NCBI GenBank assembly: GCA_001544655.2
Contig: FCOD02000010.1
Location: forward strand, 124,001 to 188,000
Origin: Caballeronia turbans
GTDB taxonomy: Bacteria; Pseudomonadota; Gammaproteobacteria; Burkholderiales; Burkholderiaceae
Direction: 5' to 3'
Length of the DNA stretch: 64,000 bases
Under the pieces are notes generated by a model, which worked only from the letters and a program-made list of their open reading frames with translations, made no database searches and was not told where the DNA came from. The position numbers were made by a program, and so were the translations under genes. Within the stretch, counting starts at the first letter, position 1. The number at the start of each line of letters is the position of its first letter. This document shows positions 53,411 through 62,228 of the stretch, piece by piece.

Positions 53411-53836
53411 TTATTGGGCGTCGAGCTGCACGACATCGCCGCGCACGGCGAGCGTCGAGCCGTTGTTGCTCGCCCCGCACGTGAACTCCTTCGATGACGA
53501 CGTTTCCGTGTGCTGGAAGCGCGTCGTCACGTTGACGACTGCGTTCGCCTGGTGCGCGCCCGCATAGTCGCGCAACTGCTGAAACGCCTTGCCGAGCGCC
53601 ATGTTGCACGTCGCTTCCTGACCGCTCATCTCGCGCGGCAGACGCACGCGCACTTCCTTGGTTTCGATCAGCTTCTTCACGTTCGCATGGGACTCGTCGC
53701 TGAAATACAGCGCCACGCCCTGCTTGTTTTGCGCGAGCACGTCGGCAGGCATCGGCAGCGAGCGGATCTGCGTCGTGCATCCGGCTTGCGATATCACGAT
53801 GCCGGCCATCACGCCGAGGACGATTCTGGTTCTCAT
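53411..53836 (-). CDS. Small lipoprotein, paralogue B
   Basis: A 141-residue lipoprotein (lipobox SQAGC) with the same architecture as its neighbour: GVALYFSDESHANVKKLIET, ATCNMALGKAFQQLRD, ANAVVNVTTRFQHTET and KEFTCGASN. It ends 25 bases before paralogue A starts, so the pair is a tandem duplication in one transcript. It lies directly downstream of the ketosynthase genes. A role in moving or anchoring the aryl-polyene lipid is possible but not shown. Confidence 0.78.
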   Translation of the reverse strand: MRTRIVLGVMAGIVISQAGCTTQIRSLPMPADVLAQNKQGVALYFSDESHANVKKLIETKEVRVRLPREMSGQEATCNMALGKAFQQLRDYAGAHQANAVVNVTTRFQHTETSSSKEFTCGASNNGSTLAVRGDVVQLDAQ

Positions 53837-53895
53837 TCTTGGGTCACTCTTGGTTGCTTTTGAATCACGCCCGTCATTGCACCGACGGGCACCGG

Positions 53896-55131
53896 TCAAA
53901 CATTCCTGAAGACCACGGCCGCGCAGCTTCCGCCAAAGCCGAAGGACACCGACATCGCGCGGTCGATGCGCGCCTCGCGCGTGGTCTGAATGAGCGGCAT
54001 ATCGCGCACGAGCGGGTCCGGCGACTCGACTATCCCCGTTCCCGCGATGAAACCATCGCGCATCATCAGCAGCGTGTAGATCGCTTCGTGCGCGCCGCAC
54101 GCGCCGAGCGGATGCCCCGTCATCGCCTTGGTCGACGAGAACGGCGGCACCTGCGCGCCGAACACGTCGCGCAACGCGCGCAGTTCTTCGGCATCGCCGA
54201 GCGGCGTGGACGGTGCCTGCGTATTGATGTACTCGGGCCATTCGTCGATGTCGCCCGCTTCACCGAGCGCCATGCGCAATGCCCGCGCGATGCCGCCGCT
54301 GTGCGGCGACACCATGCCCGCACAGTCGGTGGCCTCGCCGAAGCCCGCCAGTTCCGCGTAGATGCGCGCGCCGCGCGCCCGCGCATGATCGAGCGATTCG
54401 AGCACCAGCACGCCCGCGCCGGAGCCCATCACGAAGCCATCGCGCGCCGCGTCGTAAGGACGCGAGGCGCGCGCCGGGGTGTCATTGAAGCCGCGCGAGA
54501 GCGCATGCATCGCATCGAACATCAGCGTCATGTTGTCGTGCAGCGCCTCGCTGCCGCCCGCGAGCACCACGTGCTGCCTTCCGGTCTGGATGAGCTGCAT
54601 CGCCTGCCCGATCGCCAGAGCGGACGTCGTGCACGCCGACGAAGGCGAATACGCGATGCCCTCGATGCCGAAGGTCTGCACGACGTTCGCCGACGCGGTG
54701 CTGCTCATCGCGCGCGGCACCGTGTACGGCGGCGTTCTGTCCATGCCGTGCGCCCGCACCGCGGCGATCGCCGCGTCATATTCCGCCATCGCGCCGACGC
54801 CCGAGCCGATAACCGCGCCCGTCTTCGGCGAGCGCAGCGTGGCGTCGTCGAGCCGCGCATCGTCGATGGCCTTCTTCGTCGCGTGACACGCGAAGCGCGC
54901 CGTGTCGCCCATGAAGCGCTCCAGCTTGCGGTCGAACGGCGGCTCGTGAGCGACCGACGCCACCGCCGCGACCTGCGAATGAAAGCCGCGCTCGCGCCAC
55001 GCGTCGATGCGCGTCACGCCGCTTTTACCTTCGCGCAATGCCTGGCTCACCGCATCGAGCGAATTGCCGAGACACGAGACGATGCCCATGCCCGTCACGA
55101 CGACGCGCCGCATGACCCGCGTCCCGCTCAT
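53896..55131 (-). CDS. Beta-ketoacyl-ACP synthase (aryl-polyene type), first catalytic His replaced
   Basis: A FabF-like ketosynthase, 406 residues counted from MRRVVVTGMG at 55113 (the upstream ATG at 55131 overlaps the previous stop and adds six residues). The active-site Cys is Cys161 (SSACTTSAL), and Lys329 and His334 (KAMTGHPLGACG) are present. The first His of the usual NAHGTST motif is absent: the sequence is NTQAPST, so Gln299 stands there. The Cys-His-His triad is thus incomplete, and it may act as a priming or chain-length partner of the neighbouring ketosynthase. It is the last of the three ketosynthases in the operon. Confidence 0.9.
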   Translation of the reverse strand: MSGTRVMRRVVVTGMGIVSCLGNSLDAVSQALREGKSGVTRIDAWRERGFHSQVAAVASVAHEPPFDRKLERFMGDTARFACHATKKAIDDARLDDATLRSPKTGAVIGSGVGAMAEYDAAIAAVRAHGMDRTPPYTVPRAMSSTASANVVQTFGIEGIAYSPSSACTTSALAIGQAMQLIQTGRQHVVLAGGSEALHDNMTLMFDAMHALSRGFNDTPARASRPYDAARDGFVMGSGAGVLVLESLDHARARGARIYAELAGFGEATDCAGMVSPHSGGIARALRMALGEAGDIDEWPEYINTQAPSTPLGDAEELRALRDVFGAQVPPFSSTKAMTGHPLGACGAHEAIYTLLMMRDGFIAGTGIVESPDPLVRDMPLIQTTREARIDRAMSVSFGFGGSCAAVVFRNV

Positions 55132-56354
55132 CGAACGCGCCGGAAAATCAACGACGTATTGATGCCGCCGAACGCGAAGTTGTTGCTCATCACGTATTCC
55201 GCGTCGATCGCCCGTGCTTCGCCCCTGATGTAATCGAGCGGCGCGCACGCGGGATCTATCTCGGTGAGATTGAGCGTCGGCGCGTACCAGTTGCGCTTCA
55301 TCATCTCGATGGTCCACCACGCCTCGATTGCACCGCACGCGCCGAGGGTGTGCCCGACATAGCTCTTGAGCGAACTGATCGGCATGCGCTCGCCGAAAAT
55401 CTGTGCGGTCGCCTGGCTTTCCGCGACATCGCCGCGATCAGTCGATGTGCCGTGCGCGTTCACGTAGGCGATCGCCTGCGCGTCGAGCCGCGCGTCTTCC
55501 AGTGCGAGTCGCATCGCGTGCGCCATCGTGCTCGCGGTCGGCTGCGTAATGTGCGCGCCGTCCGAGTTGCAACCGAAGCCGACGATCTCCGCGTGAATCG
55601 TCGCGCCGCGCGCCTTCGCGTGTTCGTATTCTTCCAGCACGAGCGTCGCCGCGCCCTCGCCGACCACGAGACCGTCGCGTTTCGCATCGAACGGGCGCGG
55701 CGTGAGCTGCGGCTCATCGTTGCGCGTGCTCGTCGCGTAGAGCGTGTCGAACACGGCGACAGCCGGCCCCGAGAGTTCTTCCGCGCCGCCCGCGAGCATC
55801 ATCGTCTGCTTGCCCGTCGCGATGGTTTCGTACGCAAAGCCGAGCGCCTGGCTGCCCGACGCGCACGCCGACGACGCCGGGATGACACGTCCCTTCAGAT
55901 CCCAGAACAGGCTCACGTTGACGGCGGTCGTGTGCGGCATCATCTGCACGTAGCTGTTCGACGTGACGTCGGTCATCGAGCCGGTGTTGAGCATCGTGCC
56001 GAACGCGCGGATCGGCGCGACCGAGCCGGACGACGAACCGTATGCCACGCCCATGCGCCCGTCGCCGATCGACGCGTCGCCGGCAAGGCCCGCGTCCGCG
56101 AGCGCGAGTTCGCTCGCGCGCACCGCATACATGGACACGAGACCCATCGAACGCGTCTTCTTGCGCGGCCAGTCGGCGGGCTGCGCGAACGCGGGCAGCG
56201 GACACGCGAGACGCGTATGCAGCGCTTCGAAGAAGTCCCATTCGTCGATGCGGCGCACCGCGTTGCGGCCCGCCTTCAGCCCGCACTCGACATCGCTCCA
56301 GCAATCGCCCAGCGCGGTGACGCCGCCCATGCCCGTAATGACGACTCGTTTCAT
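55128..56354 (-). CDS. Beta-ketoacyl-ACP synthase (aryl-polyene type), complete triad
   Basis: A FabF-like elongating ketosynthase of 408 residues with the full catalytic set: Cys164 (SSACASGSQAL), His301 (VNAHGTSTDRGD), Lys330 and His335 (VGHTLGACGAIEAW). The C-terminal NNFAFGGINTSLIF completes the thiolase fold. It should extend the aryl-primed chain with malonyl-ACP units. Its ATG shares one base with the ketoreductase stop (TGATG), and its stop overlaps the next ketosynthase start, so translation is coupled. Likely the functional ApeO counterpart. Confidence 0.93.
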   Translation of the reverse strand: MKRVVITGMGGVTALGDCWSDVECGLKAGRNAVRRIDEWDFFEALHTRLACPLPAFAQPADWPRKKTRSMGLVSMYAVRASELALADAGLAGDASIGDGRMGVAYGSSSGSVAPIRAFGTMLNTGSMTDVTSNSYVQMMPHTTAVNVSLFWDLKGRVIPASSACASGSQALGFAYETIATGKQTMMLAGGAEELSGPAVAVFDTLYATSTRNDEPQLTPRPFDAKRDGLVVGEGAATLVLEEYEHAKARGATIHAEIVGFGCNSDGAHITQPTASTMAHAMRLALEDARLDAQAIAYVNAHGTSTDRGDVAESQATAQIFGERMPISSLKSYVGHTLGACGAIEAWWTIEMMKRNWYAPTLNLTEIDPACAPLDYIRGEARAIDAEYVMSNNFAFGGINTSLIFRRVR

Positions 56355-57079
56355 CAGATCATCCCGCCGTTCACGCCGATCACCTGGCGCGTCACATACG
56401 ACGCCGCATCCGACATCAGGAAGCCGACCACGGCCGCCACCTCGCCCGGCTGGCCGACGCGGTTCATCGGCACTGTCTTCAGTACCTGCTCGACCGGCAC
56501 GTCGTCCAGCATGCCGGTCTCGATCAGCCCCGGCGCCACGCAATTCACCGTGACCCTGCGCGACGCGAGCTCGACGGCGAGCGCCTTGGTCGCGCCGATC
56601 AGCCCGGCCTTCGCGGCGCTGTAGTTGACCTGGCCGCGATTGCCGATCACGCCCGACACCGATGCGATCGTCACGATGCGGCCGCCCTGCTTCGCGCGGA
56701 CCATCGGCATCGTCAGCGGATGGATCACGTTGTAGAACGCGTCGAGACCGGTTTCGATCACGACGTCCCAGTCTTCCCCGGTGAGCGCGGGGAACGCGGC
56801 GTCGCGCGTCACGCCCGCGCTGCACACGATGCCGTAGTACGGGCCGTGGGCGGCGACGTCTGCTTCGAGCGCCGCGCGGCAGGCGGCGCGGTCGCGCACG
56901 TCGAACTGCATGACGCGCGCCGAGCCGCCCTGCGCGGCGATGCCCGCGGTCACCGCCTCGGCTTCGGCGCGGCCCGTGCGGCAATGCACGGAAACGGCGA
57001 ACCCGTCCGCGGCCAGTTGATAAGCAACGGCGCGGCCGATACCGCGGCTTGCGCCCGTTACGAGAACTCGACGGCTCAT
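56354..57079 (-). CDS. 3-oxoacyl-ACP reductase (FabG-like)
   Basis: A 241-residue short-chain reductase: cofactor loop TGASRGIG, catalytic Ser and Tyr-Lys in IASVSGVIGNRGQVNYSAAK, and VNCVAPGLIETGM. It reduces the beta-keto group in each aryl-polyene elongation round (ApeQ role). The start overlaps the dehydratase stop (ATGA). Confidence 0.93.
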   Translation of the reverse strand: MSRRVLVTGASRGIGRAVAYQLAADGFAVSVHCRTGRAEAEAVTAGIAAQGGSARVMQFDVRDRAACRAALEADVAAHGPYYGIVCSAGVTRDAAFPALTGEDWDVVIETGLDAFYNVIHPLTMPMVRAKQGGRIVTIASVSGVIGNRGQVNYSAAKAGLIGATKALAVELASRRVTVNCVAPGLIETGMLDDVPVEQVLKTVPMNRVGQPGEVAAVVGFLMSDAASYVTRQVIGVNGGMI

Positions 57080-57558
57080 GCGCTCACGCTCCCTTCGATG
57101 AACGTCTGAAAATCATGCGGCTGAAATACTTTGATGACGGCATCGGCATAACGCTCGCCGTCATGCTCGATCGTGCATTCATACGCACCGTGGCCTTCCT
57201 CGCTGCGCAGCACTTCGCGCACGCGGATCACAAGCTGCGCGCCGCGCGCGAACGCGCTCGCGTGCGCCTGATAGCTGCGCGTACCCAGCAGCACGCCGGG
57301 GCGCGCGCGCCCGCCCGCTTGCATCGCGCACAGCGAAACGTGCGCGGCCACGCTCTGCGCCATCAGTTCGATGCCGATCCACGCGGGCATCGCGCCGCGC
57401 TCGTCCGCATACCATGCGTCGGGCCGCACGCTCGCGTGCGCCGTCAGCGTCTCGTCGCCGTACGACGTGACGGCCTCTATCAGCAGCATCGTGCCGCGAT
57501 GAGGAATGATCGATTCGATCGGCGGAAAGGTCGTGTTGTTCGTGTCGCTGATAGTCAT
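57076..57558 (-). CDS. Hotdog-fold 3-hydroxyacyl-ACP dehydratase (ApeP-like)
   Basis: A 160-residue hotdog protein of the aryl-polyene dehydratase type. IIPHRGTMLLIEAV holds the catalytic His loop, and IGIELMAQSVAAHVSL is the central helix with its Glu. It removes water after ketoreduction to leave the conjugated double bond. A TTG at 57567 would overlap the ketosynthase stop; I take the ATG at 57558. The gene order ketosynthase-dehydratase-reductase-ketosynthase is typical of these clusters. Confidence 0.88.
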   Translation of the reverse strand: MTISDTNNTTFPPIESIIPHRGTMLLIEAVTSYGDETLTAHASVRPDAWYADERGAMPAWIGIELMAQSVAAHVSLCAMQAGGRARPGVLLGTRSYQAHASAFARGAQLVIRVREVLRSEEGHGAYECTIEHDGERYADAVIKVFQPHDFQTFIEGSVSA

Positions 57559-57563
57559 GATCG

Positions 57564-58745
57564 TCAACCCGCCAGAACCAGGCTGACATTGCTGCCGCCG
57601 AATGCGAACGAATTGCTCATCACATGGCGCGTGCCCGGCGGGGCGAGGCGGCGCTCCGTCTCGACGAGGTCGAGAACGGGCAACGCGGCATCGGCTTCGC
57701 CGTCCCAGCGATGCAGCGGCAACGTCACGTCATCGCGCGCGAGCGTGAGCCACGCGAAGCCGAGCTCCGTCGCGCCCGCCGCCCCGAGCAGATGGCCCGT
57801 GAACGGTTTGGTGCCGCTCGCAGGCACGCCGTCCGGAAACACGCGCGCCATCAGATGCGCTTCCATTTCGTCGTTCTTGCGCGTGGCCGTCGCGTGCATG
57901 TTCACGTAACCAATGTCGGCGGGCGTCACGCCCGCATCCGCCAGCGCCGTTCGCAGCGCCGTTTCGCCGCCGACGCCTTGCGGATCGGGCGCCGATACGT
58001 GATACGCGTCGCTCGATTCGCCGACGCCGGCAAGACGCACGGCGCCTTCGTCGCGCGTCATGAGAAACACCGCCGCACCTTCGCCGACGTTGATGCCGTT
58101 GCGGTTGCGGCTCATCGGATTGGTGCGCGCGAGGCTGACCGAATCGAGCGACGCGAAGCCCTGCACGGTGAGCTCGCACAGCGTGTCGACGCCGCCGACG
58201 ATCAGCGCGTCGCACAGATTCAGTTGCAGCAGACGGCGCGCGGCCGCGAACGCCTTCGCGCTCGACGTGCACGCGGTCGATACCGTGAACGCCGGACCTT
58301 GCACGTTCAGCGCGGCCGCCGCGAACGGCGCGGCCGTGCCGATTTCCATCTGCCGATAGTCGAAGTTGTCAGGAAAAGCGCCCGTCTTCGTGCGATGCGC
58401 GAATGCGTCTTCCGCCGCGCCGACGCCCGACGTGCTCGTGCCGAGCACCACGCCGATGCGCGCGGAGCCGTAACGCTCGCGCGCCGCTTCGATCTCGGCG
58501 CGGATGCGTTCCAGCGCCGCGAGCAGCAGGCGGTTGTTGCGGCAATCGAAGCGTTCGAGTGCCGCGGGCGGCGCGATGTCGAGCGGCGCGAGTACGCGGC
58601 CGACGAACGCGTCACCGGTTCTCATGGGCATCGGTCCCATGCCCGGCGATTGTGATGCGGCGAGCGCGGACACGATCGCATCGGTGTCGTTGCCGAGCGC
58701 GTTGATCATGCCGAGCGCATGCAGATACACAGACGGCAGCGTCAT
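57564..58745 (-). CDS. Beta-ketoacyl-ACP synthase, third aryl-polyene ketosynthase
   Basis: A 393-residue, more divergent ketosynthase: Cys159 (STACTSSAK), His284 in VNMHATATRKND, Lys313 and His318 in TKPFTGHLLGAAGATE. The triad is complete although the usual NAHGTST is altered to NMHATAT. Its start overlaps the MMPL exporter stop (ATGA). It may start chains on the aryl group or partner one of the other two synthases, comparable to ApeC in enterobacterial clusters; the assignment is tentative. Confidence 0.88.
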   Translation of the reverse strand: MTLPSVYLHALGMINALGNDTDAIVSALAASQSPGMGPMPMRTGDAFVGRVLAPLDIAPPAALERFDCRNNRLLLAALERIRAEIEAARERYGSARIGVVLGTSTSGVGAAEDAFAHRTKTGAFPDNFDYRQMEIGTAAPFAAAALNVQGPAFTVSTACTSSAKAFAAARRLLQLNLCDALIVGGVDTLCELTVQGFASLDSVSLARTNPMSRNRNGINVGEGAAVFLMTRDEGAVRLAGVGESSDAYHVSAPDPQGVGGETALRTALADAGVTPADIGYVNMHATATRKNDEMEAHLMARVFPDGVPASGTKPFTGHLLGAAGATELGFAWLTLARDDVTLPLHRWDGEADAALPVLDLVETERRLAPPGTRHVMSNSFAFGGSNVSLVLAG

Positions 58746-61171
58746 GCGTGTTTTCTCCCTTCGGTCGGCATGCCCATCGGCGCGAGCAGCACCGCCACCA
58801 GAATGCCGAGCGTGAGGGTGACGCCGAAGCTCTTCAGCGCGGGCATGGCGCTCATGCCGAGCATGCCGAACGACAGCAGCGTCGTCGCGGCCGAAAGCAG
58901 CACGCCGGTCCAGACCGCGCCGAGGTCGGCACCGTCACGCAGGCACCCTTCGCGCAGAAACACCGCGTAATTCGCGCCGACGCCGAGCACCAGCATCAGC
59001 GCGAGGCAGTTGAACAGATTAAGCGGCACGTGCGCATAGCCGAATGCTGCGAGCGTGACGCCGACGGCGAGCAGCACGGGCAGGATGATCGCGATGCCGC
59101 CGCGCAGGCGATAGCGCGCGATCACCAGCACGAGCACGAGCAGCAGCGCGCCGCCGAGCCACATGCCGCTATCGACGCGATATTCGCCGAACAGCTTCGA
59201 CACGCTCGCGGCCTTGTCGACGAACGCGACGCCTTCCATCGCGTGCGCGGTCGCGATCAGCGCGGGCAGATTCTGCGGCGTCACGCGGCGCGGCATCACG
59301 ATGGCCGCGTAGCCGCGCTGCCCGTTTGCATCGACCGCGCCAAGCCACAAATGGGCGAAGGGCCTGGACCAGCGCGCCGCGAGCCAGCGCTCGACGGTCA
59401 GCGGATGCCCGTCCGATTCCGCGAAGGAGCCGATCCATGCGTCTGCGACGTCGTCGCGAAAGCCAGCCTGCAGCAGCGTCGCGCGCATGGCGGCGGGATC
59501 GGCGAAGACGTGTCGGGCGAGCAGCGCGCGGTCTTCGCCCTGACGCCGCGCCGACGGCACGAACTGCGTGACCGAGCGCCAGCCATCCACCGACTGATCG
59601 CCCGGCAGCGCGTCGAGCTTCGCACCCAGCGCTTCCGCGCGTTCCAGCACGCTGTCCTGCGTGGCGCCCTGCACCACGAAGAACTGCGCGGTGTTGTCGA
59701 TGCCGACCGCGTCGCGCACCTGATTTTCCTGCGCGACGAGGGCCGGATCGCGCTGGATCAGCAGATGGATATCGTCGTCGCTCGTGAGCATCAGCCAGCC
59801 CGGCGCGCAGACGGCAACGAGCACGATGGCGACGGCCCACGAACCCTTCCCGCCGATCGCGCGCTGCCAGCGCGCGAGCAGCACTTCCGCGCGCGCGAAA
59901 AGACGCCGCTGCGCGGCCTTCGGCCCCTTTCGAATCGATGCGGGCAGCAGGGTGGGCAGAAGCCACATGACCGAGGCGAACGCGACGCAGATGCCCGTCA
60001 TCGCGAAACAGGCGATCTGCTTGAGCGCGGGAAACGGCGCCCACGCGAGGATCGCGTAGCCGAGCAGGCTGGTGGCGAGCGCCACGGAGAGCGCGGGCCG
60101 CACCGAGCGCGCGCCGCGCTTCGCATCCCAGTCGCGCGGCGCACCCAGATAGACGACGAAGTACTGGATCGAATAATCGACGGCCTCGCCGATCAGGCTC
60201 GCGCCGAACACCAGCGTCAGCAGATGCAGCTTGCCGAACACGGCCAGCGTGAGGGCCAGCGCGCAGGCGACGCCGAGCGCGGTGGACAGGAAGCCGAGCA
60301 GCAGCAGACGCGGCGAGCGGAACACCCACAGCATCAGCAGCGCGATGCCGCACGCGGACGCGATGCCGATCAGATGCACCTCGCGCTCCGAAGCGCGCCG
60401 CGCCGACTCCGCATGGAACACGGCGCCCGCCCGCGCGACGGACGCGTCGGGCCATGCGGACCGCAATGACGCCTGAGCCTGCGACACCGCGGACAGCACC
60501 GAGCGCTGCACGCGCGACTCGTATGCGGAGCCGTGCAGCGTCGTGACGACGAGCACGCTCGTCGTGTCGCCGCGATGTGCGACCAGCATGTTGTCTTCGA
60601 GATCGAGATTCGATGTCGCGAGCGGCAGATCCGACAGCCAGTGCTCGAGCCAGCCGAACGGATCGTCGGCGAGTTGCGTCGCGAGCGGGCCGCGCACGGG
60701 GTTGTAGATGCGCTGCATCAGCGCGTCGCGCAGCGATGCCGCTCCGCCGGACGAGTGCGCGAGCGCGTCGCGGTCGTCGCGCGTCAGCAGGCCGAAGCGA
60801 TACGGCGCGTAGAGCGCCCCGATTTGCGCGATATCGAACGGCGGCAGCTCCGCCGTCACGGACGCGAACGCGCCGCTCTCCTGCAGCGTCGCGCCGAGCC
60901 GCCTGGCGGCGGCCTTCGCGTGATCCGCGTCACGACTCGACACGAGAAACACCGTGCGGTCCCCGAGCGCGTTCGCGAGCTGATCGACTGCCCTTTCGGC
61001 GACGGGATTCGCTTCCGTCGCGGGCAGCAGCACGAGCAGGTTGGTCTCCAGCGGGGACGGCCCGCTGAAACGATGCGCGCAATACAGCACCGCGACGAGC
61101 GTAAGCGCGAGCCATGCGGCGCGAACGCGCCACAGCGAGGTCGCCGGGCGTTGGAAGAGCCGGGATGTCAC
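58742..61171 (-). CDS. MMPL/RND-type lipid exporter
   Basis: An 809-residue inner-membrane transporter with two sets of a first helix, a large periplasmic loop and five further helices, as in the MMPL/RND superfamily. Helix regions include LIGIASACGIALLMLWVF, VFGASLIGEAVDYSIQYFVV (helix with acidic Glu/Asp for proton relay) and LNLFNCLALMLVLGVGANYA. In aryl-polyene clusters this protein moves the pigment lipid across or out of the inner membrane, with the LolA-like partner encoded next to it. Overlaps both neighbours by four bases. Confidence 0.92.
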   Translation of the reverse strand: MTSRLFQRPATSLWRVRAAWLALTLVAVLYCAHRFSGPSPLETNLLVLLPATEANPVAERAVDQLANALGDRTVFLVSSRDADHAKAAARRLGATLQESGAFASVTAELPPFDIAQIGALYAPYRFGLLTRDDRDALAHSSGGAASLRDALMQRIYNPVRGPLATQLADDPFGWLEHWLSDLPLATSNLDLEDNMLVAHRGDTTSVLVVTTLHGSAYESRVQRSVLSAVSQAQASLRSAWPDASVARAGAVFHAESARRASEREVHLIGIASACGIALLMLWVFRSPRLLLLGFLSTALGVACALALTLAVFGKLHLLTLVFGASLIGEAVDYSIQYFVVYLGAPRDWDAKRGARSVRPALSVALATSLLGYAILAWAPFPALKQIACFAMTGICVAFASVMWLLPTLLPASIRKGPKAAQRRLFARAEVLLARWQRAIGGKGSWAVAIVLVAVCAPGWLMLTSDDDIHLLIQRDPALVAQENQVRDAVGIDNTAQFFVVQGATQDSVLERAEALGAKLDALPGDQSVDGWRSVTQFVPSARRQGEDRALLARHVFADPAAMRATLLQAGFRDDVADAWIGSFAESDGHPLTVERWLAARWSRPFAHLWLGAVDANGQRGYAAIVMPRRVTPQNLPALIATAHAMEGVAFVDKAASVSKLFGEYRVDSGMWLGGALLLVLVLVIARYRLRGGIAIILPVLLAVGVTLAAFGYAHVPLNLFNCLALMLVLGVGANYAVFLREGCLRDGADLGAVWTGVLLSAATTLLSFGMLGMSAMPALKSFGVTLTLGILVAVLLAPMGMPTEGRKHA

Positions 61172-61803
61172 GGCGCGCTCAGCAAGGTACGTTCCGCGGG
61201 CGGCAGATCGTCGGCCGCTTCGCTCTTCGTGAACTCGATGCGCGTGACGTCGCCATTCGCGAGATCGATTCGCAGGCTGCGCAAAAACGCGCCGCCCGTC
61301 ATGTGCAGGCCCTTGATCGCCTGCGCGAGTTGCGGCTGGTTCGGCTTCAGGCCGAGCGTCCAGTCCGACGCCGAGCCTTCAGCATCGACATCGAACTGCG
61401 AGTAGAGCGCGGACAGATCGCCGCCGAGCATCGCGCGCATCATCTTCGATACCTGCGCGACGCCGCGCACGCCTTGCGCGCTTTTCGTGCGGATGCGACG
61501 GCCGTTCGCATCGACCTCGGCGACGCCTGCGTCCGTGATGACGTAGGTCGCTGCGTAAGGCGTGTCCACGCGCCAGATCACCCCGCGATCGCGCTGGAAC
61601 ACGAGCATGCCCGTGCTGACGAGCGGCTGTTTCATCGCGGAGAGCGTCTGTGTCTGTGTGAATTGCGCGCGGACGCCCTTCATCTGCGCAAGGCGGGACG
61701 TCACTTGCGAGACGAGCGCGGAATTGCCGTTCGCGGCCTGCGCGGGCGCTGCGGCGACCAGCAGCGCGACGAGCAGCGCGCGGAATATCGTCAACGCGCC
61801 CAT
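61168..61803 (-). CDS. LolA-like outer membrane lipid carrier protein
   Basis: A 211-residue periplasmic protein. A signal peptide ends near APAQAANG. The body is LolA-like: LAQMKGVRAQFTQTQTLSAM, GMLVFQRDRGVIWRVDTPY, and ITDAGVAEVDANG. It should shuttle the aryl-polyene lipid or a lipoprotein from the MMPL exporter to the outer membrane. The ATG lies inside the thioesterase gene end (13-base overlap). Confidence 0.88.
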   Translation of the reverse strand: MGALTIFRALLVALLVAAAPAQAANGNSALVSQVTSRLAQMKGVRAQFTQTQTLSAMKQPLVSTGMLVFQRDRGVIWRVDTPYAATYVITDAGVAEVDANGRRIRTKSAQGVRGVAQVSKMMRAMLGGDLSALYSQFDVDAEGSASDWTLGLKPNQPQLAQAIKGLHMTGGAFLRSLRIDLANGDVTRIEFTKSEAADDLPPAERTLLSAP

Positions 61804-62228
61804 ACGCGCTCCAGCTTCTCGAACACCACGGGCGGCGAGACGAACTGCAATTCCTGCGTGGCTGCATCGACGGCGACCTGGATCGTGTAGCCCTTGGTCA
61901 GCCGCTGGCCGGTCTCGCAATCGACGAGTTCATAGCCGATCTTCAGCCGGTTCTCGTATTCGAGCAGTTCCGCGCGCACTTCGATGCGCTGCCCGTAGGT
62001 CGCGGGACGCACGTATTTCAGATGCGCCTCGACGACCGGCCACACATAACCCGACGCCTGCATCTCGCGATAGTCGTAATCGAACGCGCGTTGCAGCGCC
62101 GAACGTGCCGCTTCGAAATACTTGAGATAGTGGCCGTGCCAGCACACGTTCATCGCATCGACGTCGTGAAACTGCACTTCGACGATCGCGCTCGCCTTGA
62201 GCGTGCGGGTTTGCATCATCTCAGCCAT
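61791..62228 (-). CDS. Acyl-CoA thioesterase, 4HBT hotdog family
   Basis: A 145-residue YbgC/FadM-type thioesterase: VEVQFHDVDAMNVCWHGHYL contains the catalytic Asp, followed by YFEAARSALQRAF and YVRPATYGQRIEVRAELL. It probably releases or edits the polyene acyl chain. Start at 62228, overlapping the ammonia-lyase stop by eight bases. Confidence 0.9.
   Translation of the reverse strand: MAEMMQTRTLKASAIVEVQFHDVDAMNVCWHGHYLKYFEAARSALQRAFDYDYREMQASGYVWPVVEAHLKYVRPATYGQRIEVRAELLEYENRLKIGYELVDCETGQRLTKGYTIQVAVDAATQELQFVSPPVVFEKLERVWAR

Noticed and set aside
56355-56984. N-terminal extension of the second aryl-polyene ketosynthase frame to 618 residues
   Set aside because: It lies within the ketoreductase gene and has no homology-like motif; MKRVVITGMG is the normal ketosynthase start.
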